DNA from: Shinella kummerowiae
GTDB lineage: Bacteria > Pseudomonadota > Alphaproteobacteria > Rhizobiales > Rhizobiaceae
Assembly: GCF_009827055.1 (NCBI RefSeq)
Contig: NZ_WUMK01000009.1
Location: 124,001 to 188,000 of the forward strand
Length of the DNA: 64,000 nucleotides
Direction: 5' to 3'
Shown piece after piece: positions 8,784 through 18,603 of this stretch (within the stretch, counting starts at the first letter, position 1; each line of letters starts with the position of its first letter). The notes beneath the pieces are model-generated. The model was given only the letters and a program-made list of their open reading frames with translations. It made no database searches and was not told the origin of the DNA. The position numbers and the translations under genes are program-made.

Positions 8784-9745
8784 CGGGAGAGGCCGTATTC
8801 CGCAGGGTTTGCGACCTGCCGGTGGAAGCGCAGCTTGCGCAGATATTCGAGCGGGTCCTTCTTGACGACGAGAGCGCCGGGCGGCGTCATCAGCCAGTCG
8901 TAGAGCCGCGTCAGGAAAAAGCGTAGCGCCGAGCCACGCGCCAGCAGCGGCAGGGCGGCTGCCTCTTCGTCCGAGAGCGGGCGAACGCTCTCGTAGCCGG
9001 CGAGCAGTGCCATGCCCTTGGTGAGGTTGAACGCACCGTCCTTCTCGAAGCACCAGGCATTGAGGCAGATGGCGACGTCATAGGCGAGCAGGTCGTTGCA
9101 GGCGAAGTAGAAGTCGATCAGGCCGGAGAGGTCGTCACCGAGGAAGAAGACGTTGTCCGGGAACAGATCGGCATGGATGACACCTGCCGGAAGATCCTTC
9201 GGCCAGTTTGCTTCCAGGAACGCCAGTTCGCCGGCAATCTCGTCCTGAAGGCCCTTCTCCACCTCGTCGGCACGATCGGCCGACTTGTCCCAGAGCGGCC
9301 GCCAGCCACCGACGGACAGCGCGTTCTCGCGGGTGATCTCGAAACCGTCTCCGGCCAGATGCATCTCGGCCAGCGCGCGGCCGACCTCCCGGCAATGCTG
9401 GGCCGACGGCTTGCGCAGCCACATGCCCTCCAGGAAGGAGATCATCGCGGCCGGGCGCCCTGAAAGTTCGCCGAGCAGCGCGCCATCGTTGCGCGGCAGC
9501 GGCAGGGGGCACGACAGGCCGCGCTCGGCCAGATGGTGCATCAGGCCGAGGAAGAACGGCAGGTCGTTTCGGTCGACGCGCTTCTCGTAGAGCGTCAGGA
9601 TGAAGGCGCCCTTCGTGGTGTGCAGCAGGAAATTGGAATTCTCCACGCCCTCGGCGATGCCCTTGTAGGACGTCAGCGTGCCCGCGTCATAGGCGGTCAG
9701 GAAACGGGAAAGATCGTCTTCGGTGATATCGGTATAGACGGCCAC
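8780..9745 (-). CDS. thrB: homoserine kinase (APH-fold type)
   Basis: Phosphorylates L-homoserine with ATP on the way to threonine. The 321 aa protein is of the aminoglycoside-phosphotransferase-like ThrB type common in alphaproteobacteria, not the GHMP kinase type of E. coli. Visible are EGVENSNF near the start, the catalytic loop HADLFPDNV and the metal-binding LIDFYFAC. It lies downstream of ispH across a palindromic repeat and is coupled to rnhA by a four-base overlap, the usual rhizobial order ispH-thrB-rnhA. Confidence 0.95.
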   Translation of the reverse strand: MAVYTDITEDDLSRFLTAYDAGTLTSYKGIAEGVENSNFLLHTTKGAFILTLYEKRVDRNDLPFFLGLMHHLAERGLSCPLPLPRNDGALLGELSGRPAAMISFLEGMWLRKPSAQHCREVGRALAEMHLAGDGFEITRENALSVGGWRPLWDKSADRADEVEKGLQDEIAGELAFLEANWPKDLPAGVIHADLFPDNVFFLGDDLSGLIDFYFACNDLLAYDVAICLNAWCFEKDGAFNLTKGMALLAGYESVRPLSDEEAAALPLLARGSALRFFLTRLYDWLMTPPGALVVKKDPLEYLRKLRFHRQVANPAEYGLSR

Positions 9746-9789
9746 GGCGGCTCTCAGGCTTGCATGGATGGAATCGGTGGTTGGGAGTT

Positions 9790-9943
9790 ACCCCCCTCTG
9801 GCCTGCCGGCCATCTCCCCCCCAAGGGGGGAGATTGGATGGAGCGATGTCTCGCCCATCTCAAACGTTATCGAGAGAGCCGTGCCCCGTCGTCTTGCCGA
9901 TTTCCCCCCTTGTGGGGGAGATGGCCGGCAGGCCAGAGGGGGG
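9790..9943. repeat. palindromic intergenic element between ispH and thrB
   Basis: Two 41-base arms, 9790-9830 and 9903-9943, are inverted copies with one mismatch. Each begins with a C6 run, contains TGGCCTGCCGGCCATCT (itself a partial palindrome) and ends in a C-run, AA, G6 block. About 72 bases of unrelated sequence separate them. The pattern matches the class of GC-rich mosaic palindromes known between rhizobial genes (RIME-like), but identity with a named element was not tested. It probably folds in the ispH-thrB transcript. Confidence 0.75.
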
Positions 9944-9970
9944 TGAGCCGCGGTGAATGCCATCCCTACC

Positions 9971-10978
9971 CTACTCGCCATTGACGAAGGCCATGTCGGC
10001 GGAGGTGAGTTCAATGCTGCGCAGCTCGCGATTGACGAGGAAATGCTCGTTTTCCTCGACCGTATCGGCCAGTTCCACCACCGCATTGTAGCGGACGCGA
10101 AACGCTTCGATGATCTCGTTGACGATGACTTCCGGCGCGGATGCGCCAGCCGACAGCCCGACGGTACGGATATCGCCGATCGTCTCCCAGTCGATCTCGG
10201 AGGCGCGCTGCACGAGCACGGACTTGGTGGCCCCTGCCCGGAGCGCCACTTCGACGAGGCGCTTGGAGTTCGACGAATTGGGCGCGCCGACGATGAGGAA
10301 GAGGTCGCAGCCGGGGGCAGCCTGCTTCACCGCCTCCTGCCGGTTGGTGGTGGCATAGCAGATCGAATCGGCAGCGGGTGCCGTGAGGTTCGGGAAGCGC
10401 TCGTGCAGGCGCTTGATGACGCCGGCCGTGTCGTCTACCGAGAGCGTCGTCTGCGTGACGAAGCCGAGATTGTCCGGATCCGGCGGCACATAGCGGTCGG
10501 CGTCCTCGACGGTTTCGATCAGGTCGACGGAACCGTCCGGCAATTGACCCATCGTGCCAATGACCTCGGGATGGCCGGCATGGCCGATCAGCACGACGTG
10601 GCGGCCGAGCCGCTGGTGGCGCATCGCCTGCTTGTGGACCTTGGAGACCAGCGGGCAGGTCGCGTCGAGATAGAACAGGTTGCGGCTCTCGGCATCGGCC
10701 GGAACCGACTTCGGCACACCATGGGCGGAGAAGACGACCGGCTGCTTGCGGTGCTCTTCGGGGATCTCGTCGAGTTCCTCGACGAAGATCGCACCCTTGG
10801 CCTCGAGGCCTTCCACGACATAGCGGTTGTGCACGATCTCGTGGCGCACATAGACCGGCGCGCCATAGGCCTTGAGCGCCAGCACGACGATCTGGATGGC
10901 GCGGTCCACGCCCGCACAGAAGCCGCGCGGGCCACACAGCCTGATGGTCAAGTCCGGTCGGTTTTCAATCATGCGCAT
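9971..10978 (-). CDS. ispH: 4-hydroxy-3-methylbut-2-enyl diphosphate reductase
   Basis: Last enzyme of the MEP isoprenoid pathway, an iron-sulfur protein that makes IPP and DMAPP from HMBPP. The 335 aa sequence keeps the three cluster cysteines C21 (GPRGFCAGV), C108 (DATCPLV) and C207 ([10 protein letters not shown]), the EIVHN histidine, and [11 protein letters not shown]. Start is the ATG at 10978, with a second ATG two codons on. It begins three bases after the stop of the DUF1304 gene, so they are probably co-transcribed. dxs, the first enzyme of the same pathway, lies at 48.2 kb. Confidence 0.97.
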   Translation of the reverse strand: MRMIENRPDLTIRLCGPRGFCAGVDRAIQIVVLALKAYGAPVYVRHEIVHNRYVVEGLEAKGAIFVEELDEIPEEHRKQPVVFSAHGVPKSVPADAESRNLFYLDATCPLVSKVHKQAMRHQRLGRHVVLIGHAGHPEVIGTMGQLPDGSVDLIETVEDADRYVPPDPDNLGFVTQTTLSVDDTAGVIKRLHERFPNLTAPAADSICYATTNRQEAVKQAAPGCDLFLIVGAPNSSNSKRLVEVALRAGATKSVLVQRASEIDWETIGDIRTVGLSAGASAPEVIVNEIIEAFRVRYNAVVELADTVEENEHFLVNRELRSIELTSADMAFVNGE

Positions 10979-10981
10979 CGG

Positions 10982-11347
10982 TTATCCGGCAATCAGGACA
11001 GCAACAAGGGCGATGGCCGCGGGAAGCGCCTGGATGACGAAAATTTTCCGCGAGGCCGTTGCGCCCCCATATAGGCCGGCGAGCACGACTGCGCCAAGAA
11101 AAAACAATTTGATCTGGTAGGCGAAGGCCGGATCGGGGTGGATGAGCGACCAGAACAGGCCGGCGGCGAGGAAGCCGTTGTAGAGGCCCTGGTTGGCGGC
11201 CAGCACCTTCGTCGACTCCGCCTGCGCGGGCGTCATGCCAAAGGCCTTGAGGCCCCGGGGCGTCGTCCAGAGAAACATTTCGAGGACGAGGATATAGACA
11301 TGTTCGAGGGCGATGATCGCCACGAGAATGGTCGCGAGTGTCTGCAT
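10982..11347 (-). CDS. DUF1304 small membrane protein
   Basis: Integral membrane protein of 121 aa with four predicted helices (about 3-25, 50-68, 76-92, 100-119). The N-terminal EHVYILVLEMFLW and central NQGLYNGFLAAGL stretches are those of the DUF1304 family. No function is established. It is set between SURF1 and ispH in the minus-strand run and almost abuts ispH. Confidence 0.85.
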   Translation of the reverse strand: MQTLATILVAIIALEHVYILVLEMFLWTTPRGLKAFGMTPAQAESTKVLAANQGLYNGFLAAGLFWSLIHPDPAFAYQIKLFFLGAVVLAGLYGGATASRKIFVIQALPAAIALVAVLIAG

Positions 11348-11387
11348 GTCTTTGCCCCCTGTTTACCCTCGCCTTTCCTACGGCATT

Positions 11388-12140
11388 TCAGGGCGCCGGG
11401 CGATCGCCTTTTCGCCGGAAGACAGCATAGAGCGCGACACCGACGAGTGCTGCCGCAAGTCCATACCAGGTGACGGCGTATTGCAGATGGTTGTTCGGCA
11501 GGTCGAACTGGGTGACGGCGCCGATCGGCAGGCCCTTCGGGTTCAGCGCATCACCGGCATCGACGAAGAAGGGCACCAGCTTGTCAGCCGGGATATCGAC
11601 ACTCGATGCCATGACGCCAAGATCCTTCCAATAGAAGATGTTCTTGGAAAGATCGTTGTCCGGCACGATGGAGGACGGTTTTTCGGCGAGGCGGGCGCGG
11701 GCGAGACCCTTCACGATCTGCTCACCGGTCAACTGCCCCTGCTTGCGCATTTCCGGCTCCTTCGCCTCGAAGGGCACGAAACCCCTGTTGACGAAGAGGA
11801 AGCGGCCATCGGCGAGCTGGAGCGGGGTGTAGACATAGTAGCCGGTCTGGCCGCGCCAGGTGGCGAAGAAGTGGCGCTCCCGGTTGTTGGCGAAGACGCC
11901 GGAGGCGGTGACGGGGCGGTATTCGATGTCCTCGCCCTGGGCAGCCAACGCCTCGATATCGGCAAGTGCCGCCGGGGCTGCCGCGCGGCGCTCGGCCATG
12001 TCGGCGAGAAGCTGCTCCTTCCAGTGCAGGCGCTGCAGCTGCCAGGTGCCGAGCGACAGCAGGATGGTGAGCGCGATGAGGAAGGCGATGCCGGCCAGGA
12101 GCGCCTTGCCCCGACCCTTGCCCTTGCCGGTGCGCGGCAT
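11388..12140 (-). CDS. SURF1-family cytochrome oxidase assembly protein
   Basis: Assembly factor for the aa3 oxidase, thought to help insert heme a. The 250 aa protein has a transmembrane helix near each end (about 14-35 and 222-241) and a periplasmic beta-rich domain with GTWQLQRLHWKE, GYYVYTPL and FVNRGFVP, which fit SURF1/Shy1. ATG 12140 is chosen; GTG 12155 and ATG 12188 are in frame and would overlap the end of the DUF983 gene. Its location after the cta genes fits the role. Confidence 0.92.
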   Translation of the reverse strand: MPRTGKGKGRGKALLAGIAFLIALTILLSLGTWQLQRLHWKEQLLADMAERRAAAPAALADIEALAAQGEDIEYRPVTASGVFANNRERHFFATWRGQTGYYVYTPLQLADGRFLFVNRGFVPFEAKEPEMRKQGQLTGEQIVKGLARARLAEKPSSIVPDNDLSKNIFYWKDLGVMASSVDIPADKLVPFFVDAGDALNPKGLPIGAVTQFDLPNNHLQYAVTWYGLAAALVGVALYAVFRRKGDRPAP

Positions 12141-12156
12141 ATGGCTCACCGGCACC

Positions 12157-12540
12157 TCAGCCACGGTCGATCTCGCCCGGCCGCGCATTGTTCTTGTATT
12201 GCAGGGTGATCAGCAGGCCCTTCAGGATACGCGTCAGCCACAGGCCGAGGCCGATCGCCAGCGGGACCCACAGGATGAAATGCAGCCACATCGGCAGGCC
12301 GTAATTCACCTCCGCCCACAGCGCCGCACCGACGACGACGAAACCGACGATCAACAGCACGAAGACGACCGGGCCATCCCCCGCATCGGCGAAGGAATAG
12401 TCGAGCCCGCAACTGGTGCAGGCCGGCCGCACCTTCAGCAGGCCGTCGAACAGCTTGCCCTGGCCGCAGCGCGGGCAACAGCCGCGCACACCGGCGCTGA
12501 AGGGGTCGACGGGCGGAAAGAGCGCCTTGTCCTCGTCCAT
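12157..12540 (-). CDS. DUF983 membrane protein
   Basis: Small protein of 127 aa with CPRCGQGKLFDG and CTSCG zinc-ribbon-like cysteine pairs at about residues 22-45, then two membrane helices (about 57-80 and 88-110). DUF983 proteins are common near cytochrome oxidase genes in alphaproteobacteria; an assembly or metal-handling role is inferred only from context. Its end overlaps or touches the SURF1 start, and a terminator separates it from ctaE. Confidence 0.88.
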   Translation of the reverse strand: MDEDKALFPPVDPFSAGVRGCCPRCGQGKLFDGLLKVRPACTSCGLDYSFADAGDGPVVFVLLIVGFVVVGAALWAEVNYGLPMWLHFILWVPLAIGLGLWLTRILKGLLITLQYKNNARPGEIDRG

Positions 12541-12655
12541 GATGCAAGTCCAATCAAACAGGTCTTTCGGCCTGACGGCCGCATTTCCGATAGGTAGCGC
12601 CCACGCAGCGCCGCGTCCAACCGAAAAGCTGCGACAAAGCGGCCGGGCGGTGCCC

Positions 12656-12692
12656 CAAAAAGAAAAACGGCCGCATCGCTGCGGCCGTTTTC
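12656..12692 (-). terminator. intrinsic terminator after ctaE
   Basis: A perfect 10-bp stem (12666-12675 with 12680-12689, core CGGCCGCA) has a four-base loop. Read on the minus strand it is followed by TTTTT-C-TTTTT-like sequence, giving a classical rho-independent terminator just past the ctaE stop at 12712. It separates the oxidase operon from the DUF983-SURF1 genes. Confidence 0.85.
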
Positions 12693-12711
12693 AAGTCTCG
12701 TGTCTGGCGGA

Positions 12712-13590
12712 TCACATATGCGCGATCGGCGCGCCCCAACCACCCCAGATGTAGATGGAGAAGAACAGGAAGAGCCAGACGACGTCAACGAAGTGCCAGT
12801 ACCAGGCGGCAGCCTCGAAGCCGAAGTGCTGCTTCGGGGTGAAGTCGCCGCGCATGGCGCGGATGAGGCAGACGATCAGGAAGATCGTACCGACCAGAAC
12901 GTGGAAGCCGTGGAAGCCGGTCGCCATGAAGAAGGTCGCGCCGTAGATCGAATCCTTGAAGGCGAACGGGGCGTGGGCGTATTCGTAGCCCTGGACGAAG
13001 GAGAACAGCACGCCGAGCACGACGGTGAGCGCGAGGCCATTGATCAGGCCCTTGCGGTCATTGTGCAGCAAAGCATGGTGCGCCCAGGTCACGCAGGTGC
13101 CCGAAAGCAGCAGGATGACCGTGTTGTAGAGCGGCAGGTGCCACGGGTCGAGCACTTCGATGCCCTTCGGCGGCCACATGCCACCGGTGTGCTCCACGCG
13201 TGCAGCCTGGATGGCTTCGCTCGGGAAGAGGCTGGCGTCGAAGAAAGCCCAGAACCAGGCAACGAAGAACATCACCTCGGAGGCGATGAACATGATCATG
13301 CCGTAGCGCAGGTGCAGCGCGACGACGCGGGTGTGGTGACCCTCATGCGCTTCCTTCACCGTGTCCGCCCACCAAGCGTACATGGTGTAGAGCACGATCA
13401 GCAGACCGATATAGAAGATCCAGGGATTGGCGAGGTTGACGCCGAACAGGTGGAACGCGCCGCCGGAAATGTAGCGCATGTAGCCAATGCCGCCGAGCGC
13501 CATGACAAAGGCGCCGATGGAGGCGAGAAGCGGCCACGGGCTGGGGTCGATGATGTGGTAGTCGTGTTTCTTCTGATGCGCATCGGCCAT
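12712..13590 (-). CDS. ctaE: cytochrome c oxidase subunit III
   Basis: Core membrane subunit of the aa3-type oxidase, 292 aa. The sequence has the N-terminal [13 protein letters not shown] block, seven helices, [13 protein letters not shown] with its conserved acidic residue, and the C-terminal [14 protein letters not shown] motif diagnostic of subunit III. The ATG at 13590 matches family N-termini; the frame extends further upstream without support. It is the last gene before the terminator at 12.66 kb. Confidence 0.97.
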   Translation of the reverse strand: MADAHQKKHDYHIIDPSPWPLLASIGAFVMALGGIGYMRYISGGAFHLFGVNLANPWIFYIGLLIVLYTMYAWWADTVKEAHEGHHTRVVALHLRYGMIMFIASEVMFFVAWFWAFFDASLFPSEAIQAARVEHTGGMWPPKGIEVLDPWHLPLYNTVILLLSGTCVTWAHHALLHNDRKGLINGLALTVVLGVLFSFVQGYEYAHAPFAFKDSIYGATFFMATGFHGFHVLVGTIFLIVCLIRAMRGDFTPKQHFGFEAAAWYWHFVDVVWLFLFFSIYIWGGWGAPIAHM

Positions 13591-13648
13591 TTGCTTATCC
13601 CCGAATATATCGCGTTCGGCTCCCGGCATAGCCGGAAACGTATGTATT

Positions 13649-14260
13649 TCAAAGCTTGTTCGCGTCGTCCGTCTTGATATCCGCAGCCGAAACCACCGGT
13701 TTCGACGCCTCATGCGGATAGAAGGTGTAGGACAGCGTGATGGTGTGGATGCCCTTGGTCTCGACCGGCTTGACGATCTCCGGATCGACGAAGAAGACCA
13801 CGGGCATGATGAGTTCCTCGCCCGGCTTCAGCGTCGTCTCGGTGAAGCAGAAGCACTGGACCTTGTTGAAATAGGCGCCGGCGGCCTGTGGCGTGACGTT
13901 GAACGTCGCCTGGCCGGTCGTCGCCTTGGAGGCGTTGTTGCGCGCCTTGTACATGACCTGCACGGTCTCGCCGATCTTCAGCTCGACTTCGCGCTGCACC
14001 GGCTCGAAGGTCCAGGCAAGGCCCGGCCCGGTATTGGCGTCGAAACGCACCTTGATCGTCTTGTCGAGAATGACATCGGAGGCCTGCTCGACGCGCTGCG
14101 TCGTGCCGCCATAACCGGTGACCTTGCAGAACATTTCGTAGAGCGGCACGGCGGCATAGGCCATGCCGGCCATGCCGATGACGAAGGAACAGCACATGGC
14201 GACGACCGCACCATTGCCCATTCCGCTCTTTTCCCGGTCGGTCTTTTGCGTCTCGCTCAT
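13649..14260 (-). CDS. ctaG: cytochrome c oxidase assembly protein CtaG/Cox11
   Basis: Membrane-anchored copper chaperone that delivers copper to the CuB site of subunit I. The 203 aa protein has one N-terminal helix (about 16-37), then a periplasmic beta-domain containing the essential CFCF copper-binding pair within [25 protein letters not shown] and the C-terminal [11 protein letters not shown] are also typical. Start lies two bases from the ctaF stop. Confidence 0.97.
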   Translation of the reverse strand: MSETQKTDREKSGMGNGAVVAMCCSFVIGMAGMAYAAVPLYEMFCKVTGYGGTTQRVEQASDVILDKTIKVRFDANTGPGLAWTFEPVQREVELKIGETVQVMYKARNNASKATTGQATFNVTPQAAGAYFNKVQCFCFTETTLKPGEELIMPVVFFVDPEIVKPVETKGIHTITLSYTFYPHEASKPVVSAADIKTDDANKL

Positions 14261-14262
14261 GC

Positions 14263-14403
14263 TCAGCCCGCCATTCCGCCGGAGAACTTCACCAGCGTGA
14301 CAATGTAGAACAGCACGACGAGACCTAGAAGCACGATGCCGAGCGCAATATTGCGGCCGCGGCGCGACTTCTTCTGGCTTTCCGTGAGATTGATCGTTTC
14401 CAT
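14263..14403 (-). CDS. ctaF: CtaF-like small membrane protein
   Basis: A 46-residue protein beginning [10 protein letters not shown], followed by a basic KKSRRGRN stretch, a single hydrophobic helix (about 19-38) and a short Gly-rich tail. It sits in the standard ctaB-ctaF-ctaG slot, two codons' distance from both neighbours, so co-translation is likely. Small proteins at this position (CtaF/CoxF) are conserved in rhizobia; a role as oxidase accessory or subunit IV-like protein is inference. It is easily missed because a longer overlapping frame runs through it. Confidence 0.82.
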   Translation of the reverse strand: METINLTESQKKSRRGRNIALGIVLLGLVVLFYIVTLVKFSGGMAG

Positions 14404-14405
14404 GA

Positions 14406-15347
14406 TTATACCCATCCGAATGACGCGATCAGGTGATCGACCATCAGGCCGGAGAAGACCGCGAACAGATAGACGATGGAGAAGGCGAAGAGTTTCTTGG
14501 CCGGCACCATCGCGCGGTCGCCTTCCGGCATGCGCAACACGCCGACAGAGTACCACACGAAGCCAAGACCAAGCGCTGCGGCAAAGAGACCGTAGCCGAT
14601 GCTCGCGAAGCCGAGGACCGTCGGCACGACGGCAATGACGGCGGTCAGGATGGCGTAGACCAGGATCTGCACCTTCGTCGTCCATTCGCCGGCGACGTTC
14701 GGCAGCATCGGCACGCCGACGGCCTCGTAGTCGCGCATCTTGAACAGCGCGAGCGCCCAGAAATGCGCCGGGGTCCAGAGGAAGGTGATGAGGAAGAGGA
14801 CGACGCTCTCGATGGAGACGCCGCCGGTGACACAGGCCCAGCCGATCATCGGCGGGAAGGCGCCGGCGGCTCCGCCGATAACGATGTTCTGCGGCGTCGA
14901 GCGCTTCAGCCACATCGTATAGATGACGGCGTAGAAGAAGATGGTGAAGGCGAGCAGGCCGGCCGAAAGCCAGTTGACCGCGAGGCCGAGGATGCAGACC
15001 GAAAAGGCCGAGAGCGTCAGGCCGAAGGCGAGCGCTTCTTGCGGGCGGATGCGGCCGGACGGGATAGGACGGGTGGCGGTGCGGGTCATCACCGCATCGA
15101 TATCCGCGTCGTACCACATGTTGAGGGCACCGGAGGCTCCGGCGCCCACGGCGATACAGAGGATCGCAATGGCGCCGATGAACGGGTTGATCGTTCCGGG
15201 GGCGACGACGAGGCCGGCAAAGGCCGTGAAAACGACGAGCGACATGACGCGCGGCTTCAAGAGCTCGAAGAAGTCACGCGGCGACGCTTCGGAGAGGTAG
15301 ACCTCGCCGCTGCCCGCTGCTGTATCGTGATGCTCGATGACCGCCAT
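14406..15347 (-). CDS. ctaB: protoheme IX farnesyltransferase (heme O synthase)
   Basis: UbiA-superfamily membrane prenyltransferase that converts heme B to heme O for the aa3 oxidase. The 313 aa product has about nine helices, the first aspartate-rich loop [15 protein letters not shown] with R-PIPSGRI, and the second conserved loop around [19 protein letters not shown] 15347 is preceded by GGAAAG and is preferred to the longer start at 15383. A palindromic repeat separates it from ctaD. Confidence 0.97.
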   Translation of the reverse strand: MAVIEHHDTAAGSGEVYLSEASPRDFFELLKPRVMSLVVFTAFAGLVVAPGTINPFIGAIAILCIAVGAGASGALNMWYDADIDAVMTRTATRPIPSGRIRPQEALAFGLTLSAFSVCILGLAVNWLSAGLLAFTIFFYAVIYTMWLKRSTPQNIVIGGAAGAFPPMIGWACVTGGVSIESVVLFLITFLWTPAHFWALALFKMRDYEAVGVPMLPNVAGEWTTKVQILVYAILTAVIAVVPTVLGFASIGYGLFAAALGLGFVWYSVGVLRMPEGDRAMVPAKKLFAFSIVYLFAVFSGLMVDHLIASFGWV

Positions 15348-15399
15348 GTTCTTTCCGTATCGTTCCGTTGTCAGAGTGGGCAAGCCTCATGCCTCCCCT

Positions 15400-15496
15400 C
15401 CTCCGTCATCCCTGGGCTTGACCCGAGGATCCATGCCACATCCTCCGGCGTACCGTGGGGAGTGGATCCTCGGGTCAAGCCCGAGGATGACGGAGG
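15400..15496. repeat. palindromic intergenic element inside the cta operon
   Basis: Inverted arms at about 15400-15433 and 15463-15496 (34 bases, two mismatches) read CCTCCGTCATCC and then GGGCTTGACCCGAGGATCCA. This GTCATCC..GGGCTTG..CCCGAGGATCC motif is a familiar dispersed palindrome in alphaproteobacterial genomes. It lies in the 280-base gap between ctaD and ctaB and would form a long RNA hairpin in the oxidase transcript. Confidence 0.78.
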
Positions 15497-15627
15497 GTGG
15501 GGTGTCGGTCGCGGGCTATCGCCAGCATCCTTGCCCCGACTTCCGCCGGTATTCGCATGTCTGCCGGCTTTTCAGCCAGCAAGTGGAGGAGCCGCCGTTT
15601 CCGGCGGCCCCGAGATCTCGAAAGACT

Positions 15628-17298
<1,671 letters not shown>

Positions 17299-17314
17299 TC
17301 AGACTCCCTTGGAA

Positions 17315-18199
17315 TTACTGCGCGGCGTTCTGGGCGACGTTGACGGACTTGTCCGCACCGTCGACAGACGCCATCAGGGCCTTGTTTGCCTCGCCGACAT
17401 TCGTCGCGGCGGCAGCAAGCCAGGTATCGTACTTCTCCTGCGAGACGACGCGGATGGCGATAGGCATGAACGCGTGGTCCTTGCCGCAGAGCTCGGAACA
17501 CTGGCCGTAGAACAGGCCTTCGCGATCGGCCTTGAACCAGGTCTCGTTCAGACGACCCGGAACGGCGTCGATCTTGATGCCGAAGGACGGCATGGCATAG
17601 GCGTGGATCACGTCGGCAGCGGTGACGAGGAGACGGACATGCTTGCCGACCGGGACGACGAGTTCGTTGTCGACGGCGAGAAGACGCGGATAGACCGACT
17701 TGTCTTCCTTGCCGGCGCTGGCGCGGTCGCCATCCTGCAGGAGCAGACTGTCGAAGGAAAGCGGGCTGTCGCCGACCTGGTATTCATAACCCCAATACCA
17801 CTGGAAACCGGTCGCCTTGATCGTCAATTCCGGCTCTTCGGTGGGCGCGAGCTGCTTGTTGAGGAGCTGGAAGGAGGGGACCGCCAGAAACAGCAGGGCA
17901 ACGACCGGACCGAGCGTCCAGACGATTTCGATCGCCGTGTTATGGCTGGTCTTGGACGGGACCGGGTTCGCGCCTTCACGGAACTTGACGACGACGATGA
18001 CGAGCAGGACGAGAACGAGCAGGGTGACCGGTACGATGAACCAGAGTGTGTACTGCTCGAACCAGCGAATCTCTTCCATGATCGAGGTTGCGGGGGGCTG
18101 GAGGCCCTTCTGCCACTCGAACGGCTGATCAGCGAATGCGGTCGAAGCAAAGAGCAGACAGCCTAGAGCGGCCAGAACTGCAAAAGCTTTGTTTTTCAC
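17315..18199 (-). CDS. ctaC: cytochrome c oxidase subunit II (CuA)
   Basis: Periplasmic CuA subunit that accepts electrons from cytochrome c, 294 aa. It has a signal peptide (1-23), two membrane helices (about 50-75 and 92-110) and a cupredoxin domain with GFQWYWGYEY and the CuA ligands H199, C234, C238, H242 and M245. The start is taken as GTG 18199, because GGGGAGAT lies right before it; a TTG at 18214 in the longer frame would consume that ribosome site. A perfect FNR-type box sits between this site and the upstream region. Confidence 0.96.
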   Translation of the reverse strand: MKNKAFAVLAALGCLLFASTAFADQPFEWQKGLQPPATSIMEEIRWFEQYTLWFIVPVTLLVLVLLVIVVVKFREGANPVPSKTSHNTAIEIVWTLGPVVALLFLAVPSFQLLNKQLAPTEEPELTIKATGFQWYWGYEYQVGDSPLSFDSLLLQDGDRASAGKEDKSVYPRLLAVDNELVVPVGKHVRLLVTAADVIHAYAMPSFGIKIDAVPGRLNETWFKADREGLFYGQCSELCGKDHAFMPIAIRVVSQEKYDTWLAAAATNVGEANKALMASVDGADKSVNVAQNAAQ

Positions 18200-18219
18200 A
18201 ACGTATCTCCCCAAGGCGT

Positions 18220-18233
18220 TTGATTGGGATCAA
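18220..18233 (-). promoter_or_regulatory. FNR/FixK-type box upstream of ctaC
   Basis: The sequence TTGAT-TGGG-ATCAA matches the FNR/Anr/FixK consensus TTGAT-N4-ATCAA at all ten fixed bases. Its centre is about 27 bases before the ctaC start codon, which is too close for a class II activator unless transcription begins inside the gene. It better fits a repressor site covering the promoter or leader. Reduced aa3 oxidase expression at low oxygen would follow. Confidence 0.7.
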
Positions 18234-18603
18234 ACAGGCGCGCAGAATCCCTGCTATACTGAGTGCTTAAAACCACAGTTTCATGCTCGCCGCAACAGCC
18301 ATGGGCGACCCCCCATGCGGCATTTTTGCGCAAAAGCAAAAGCCTAGGGCCGAACCCCACAGTTTCTTCACATTTCCCTATAGCATGAAAGGTTTGCCCG
18401 CGGCGATCCCGGCCAGAGCCCCTTCCCTTCCCGATTCGCGCGGCGGCTGCATGCGCCCGACGAGGTGGTCGCTTCTCTGGCCAGCGGGTGAGATCAAGCC
18501 TTTTCAGGGCGCTTCTCATCCAACCGTCCTGCGCGCGGCTGCATTGCAGGCGGAAGTGCTTCGTATAGATTGCCGACAGCATTTCTTACGAGGCTTTTCT
18601 CAG
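18234..18603. other. 404-base region between ctaC and the MFS gene (bases 18200-18603)
   Basis: No convincing gene is seen on either strand; the open frames here lack recognisable domains or good starts. The region should hold the divergent promoters of ctaC and the exporter. Besides the FNR-type box it contains a perfect 12-base palindrome TTTTGCGCAAAA at 18324-18335 and a TATACT hexamer at 18255-18260 whose -35 partner I could not place. Confidence 0.5.

Noticed and set aside
18283-18603. N-terminal extension of the MFS exporter
   Set aside because: The frame is open, but its translation has no membrane helix or family match and the best ribosome site lies before 18604.
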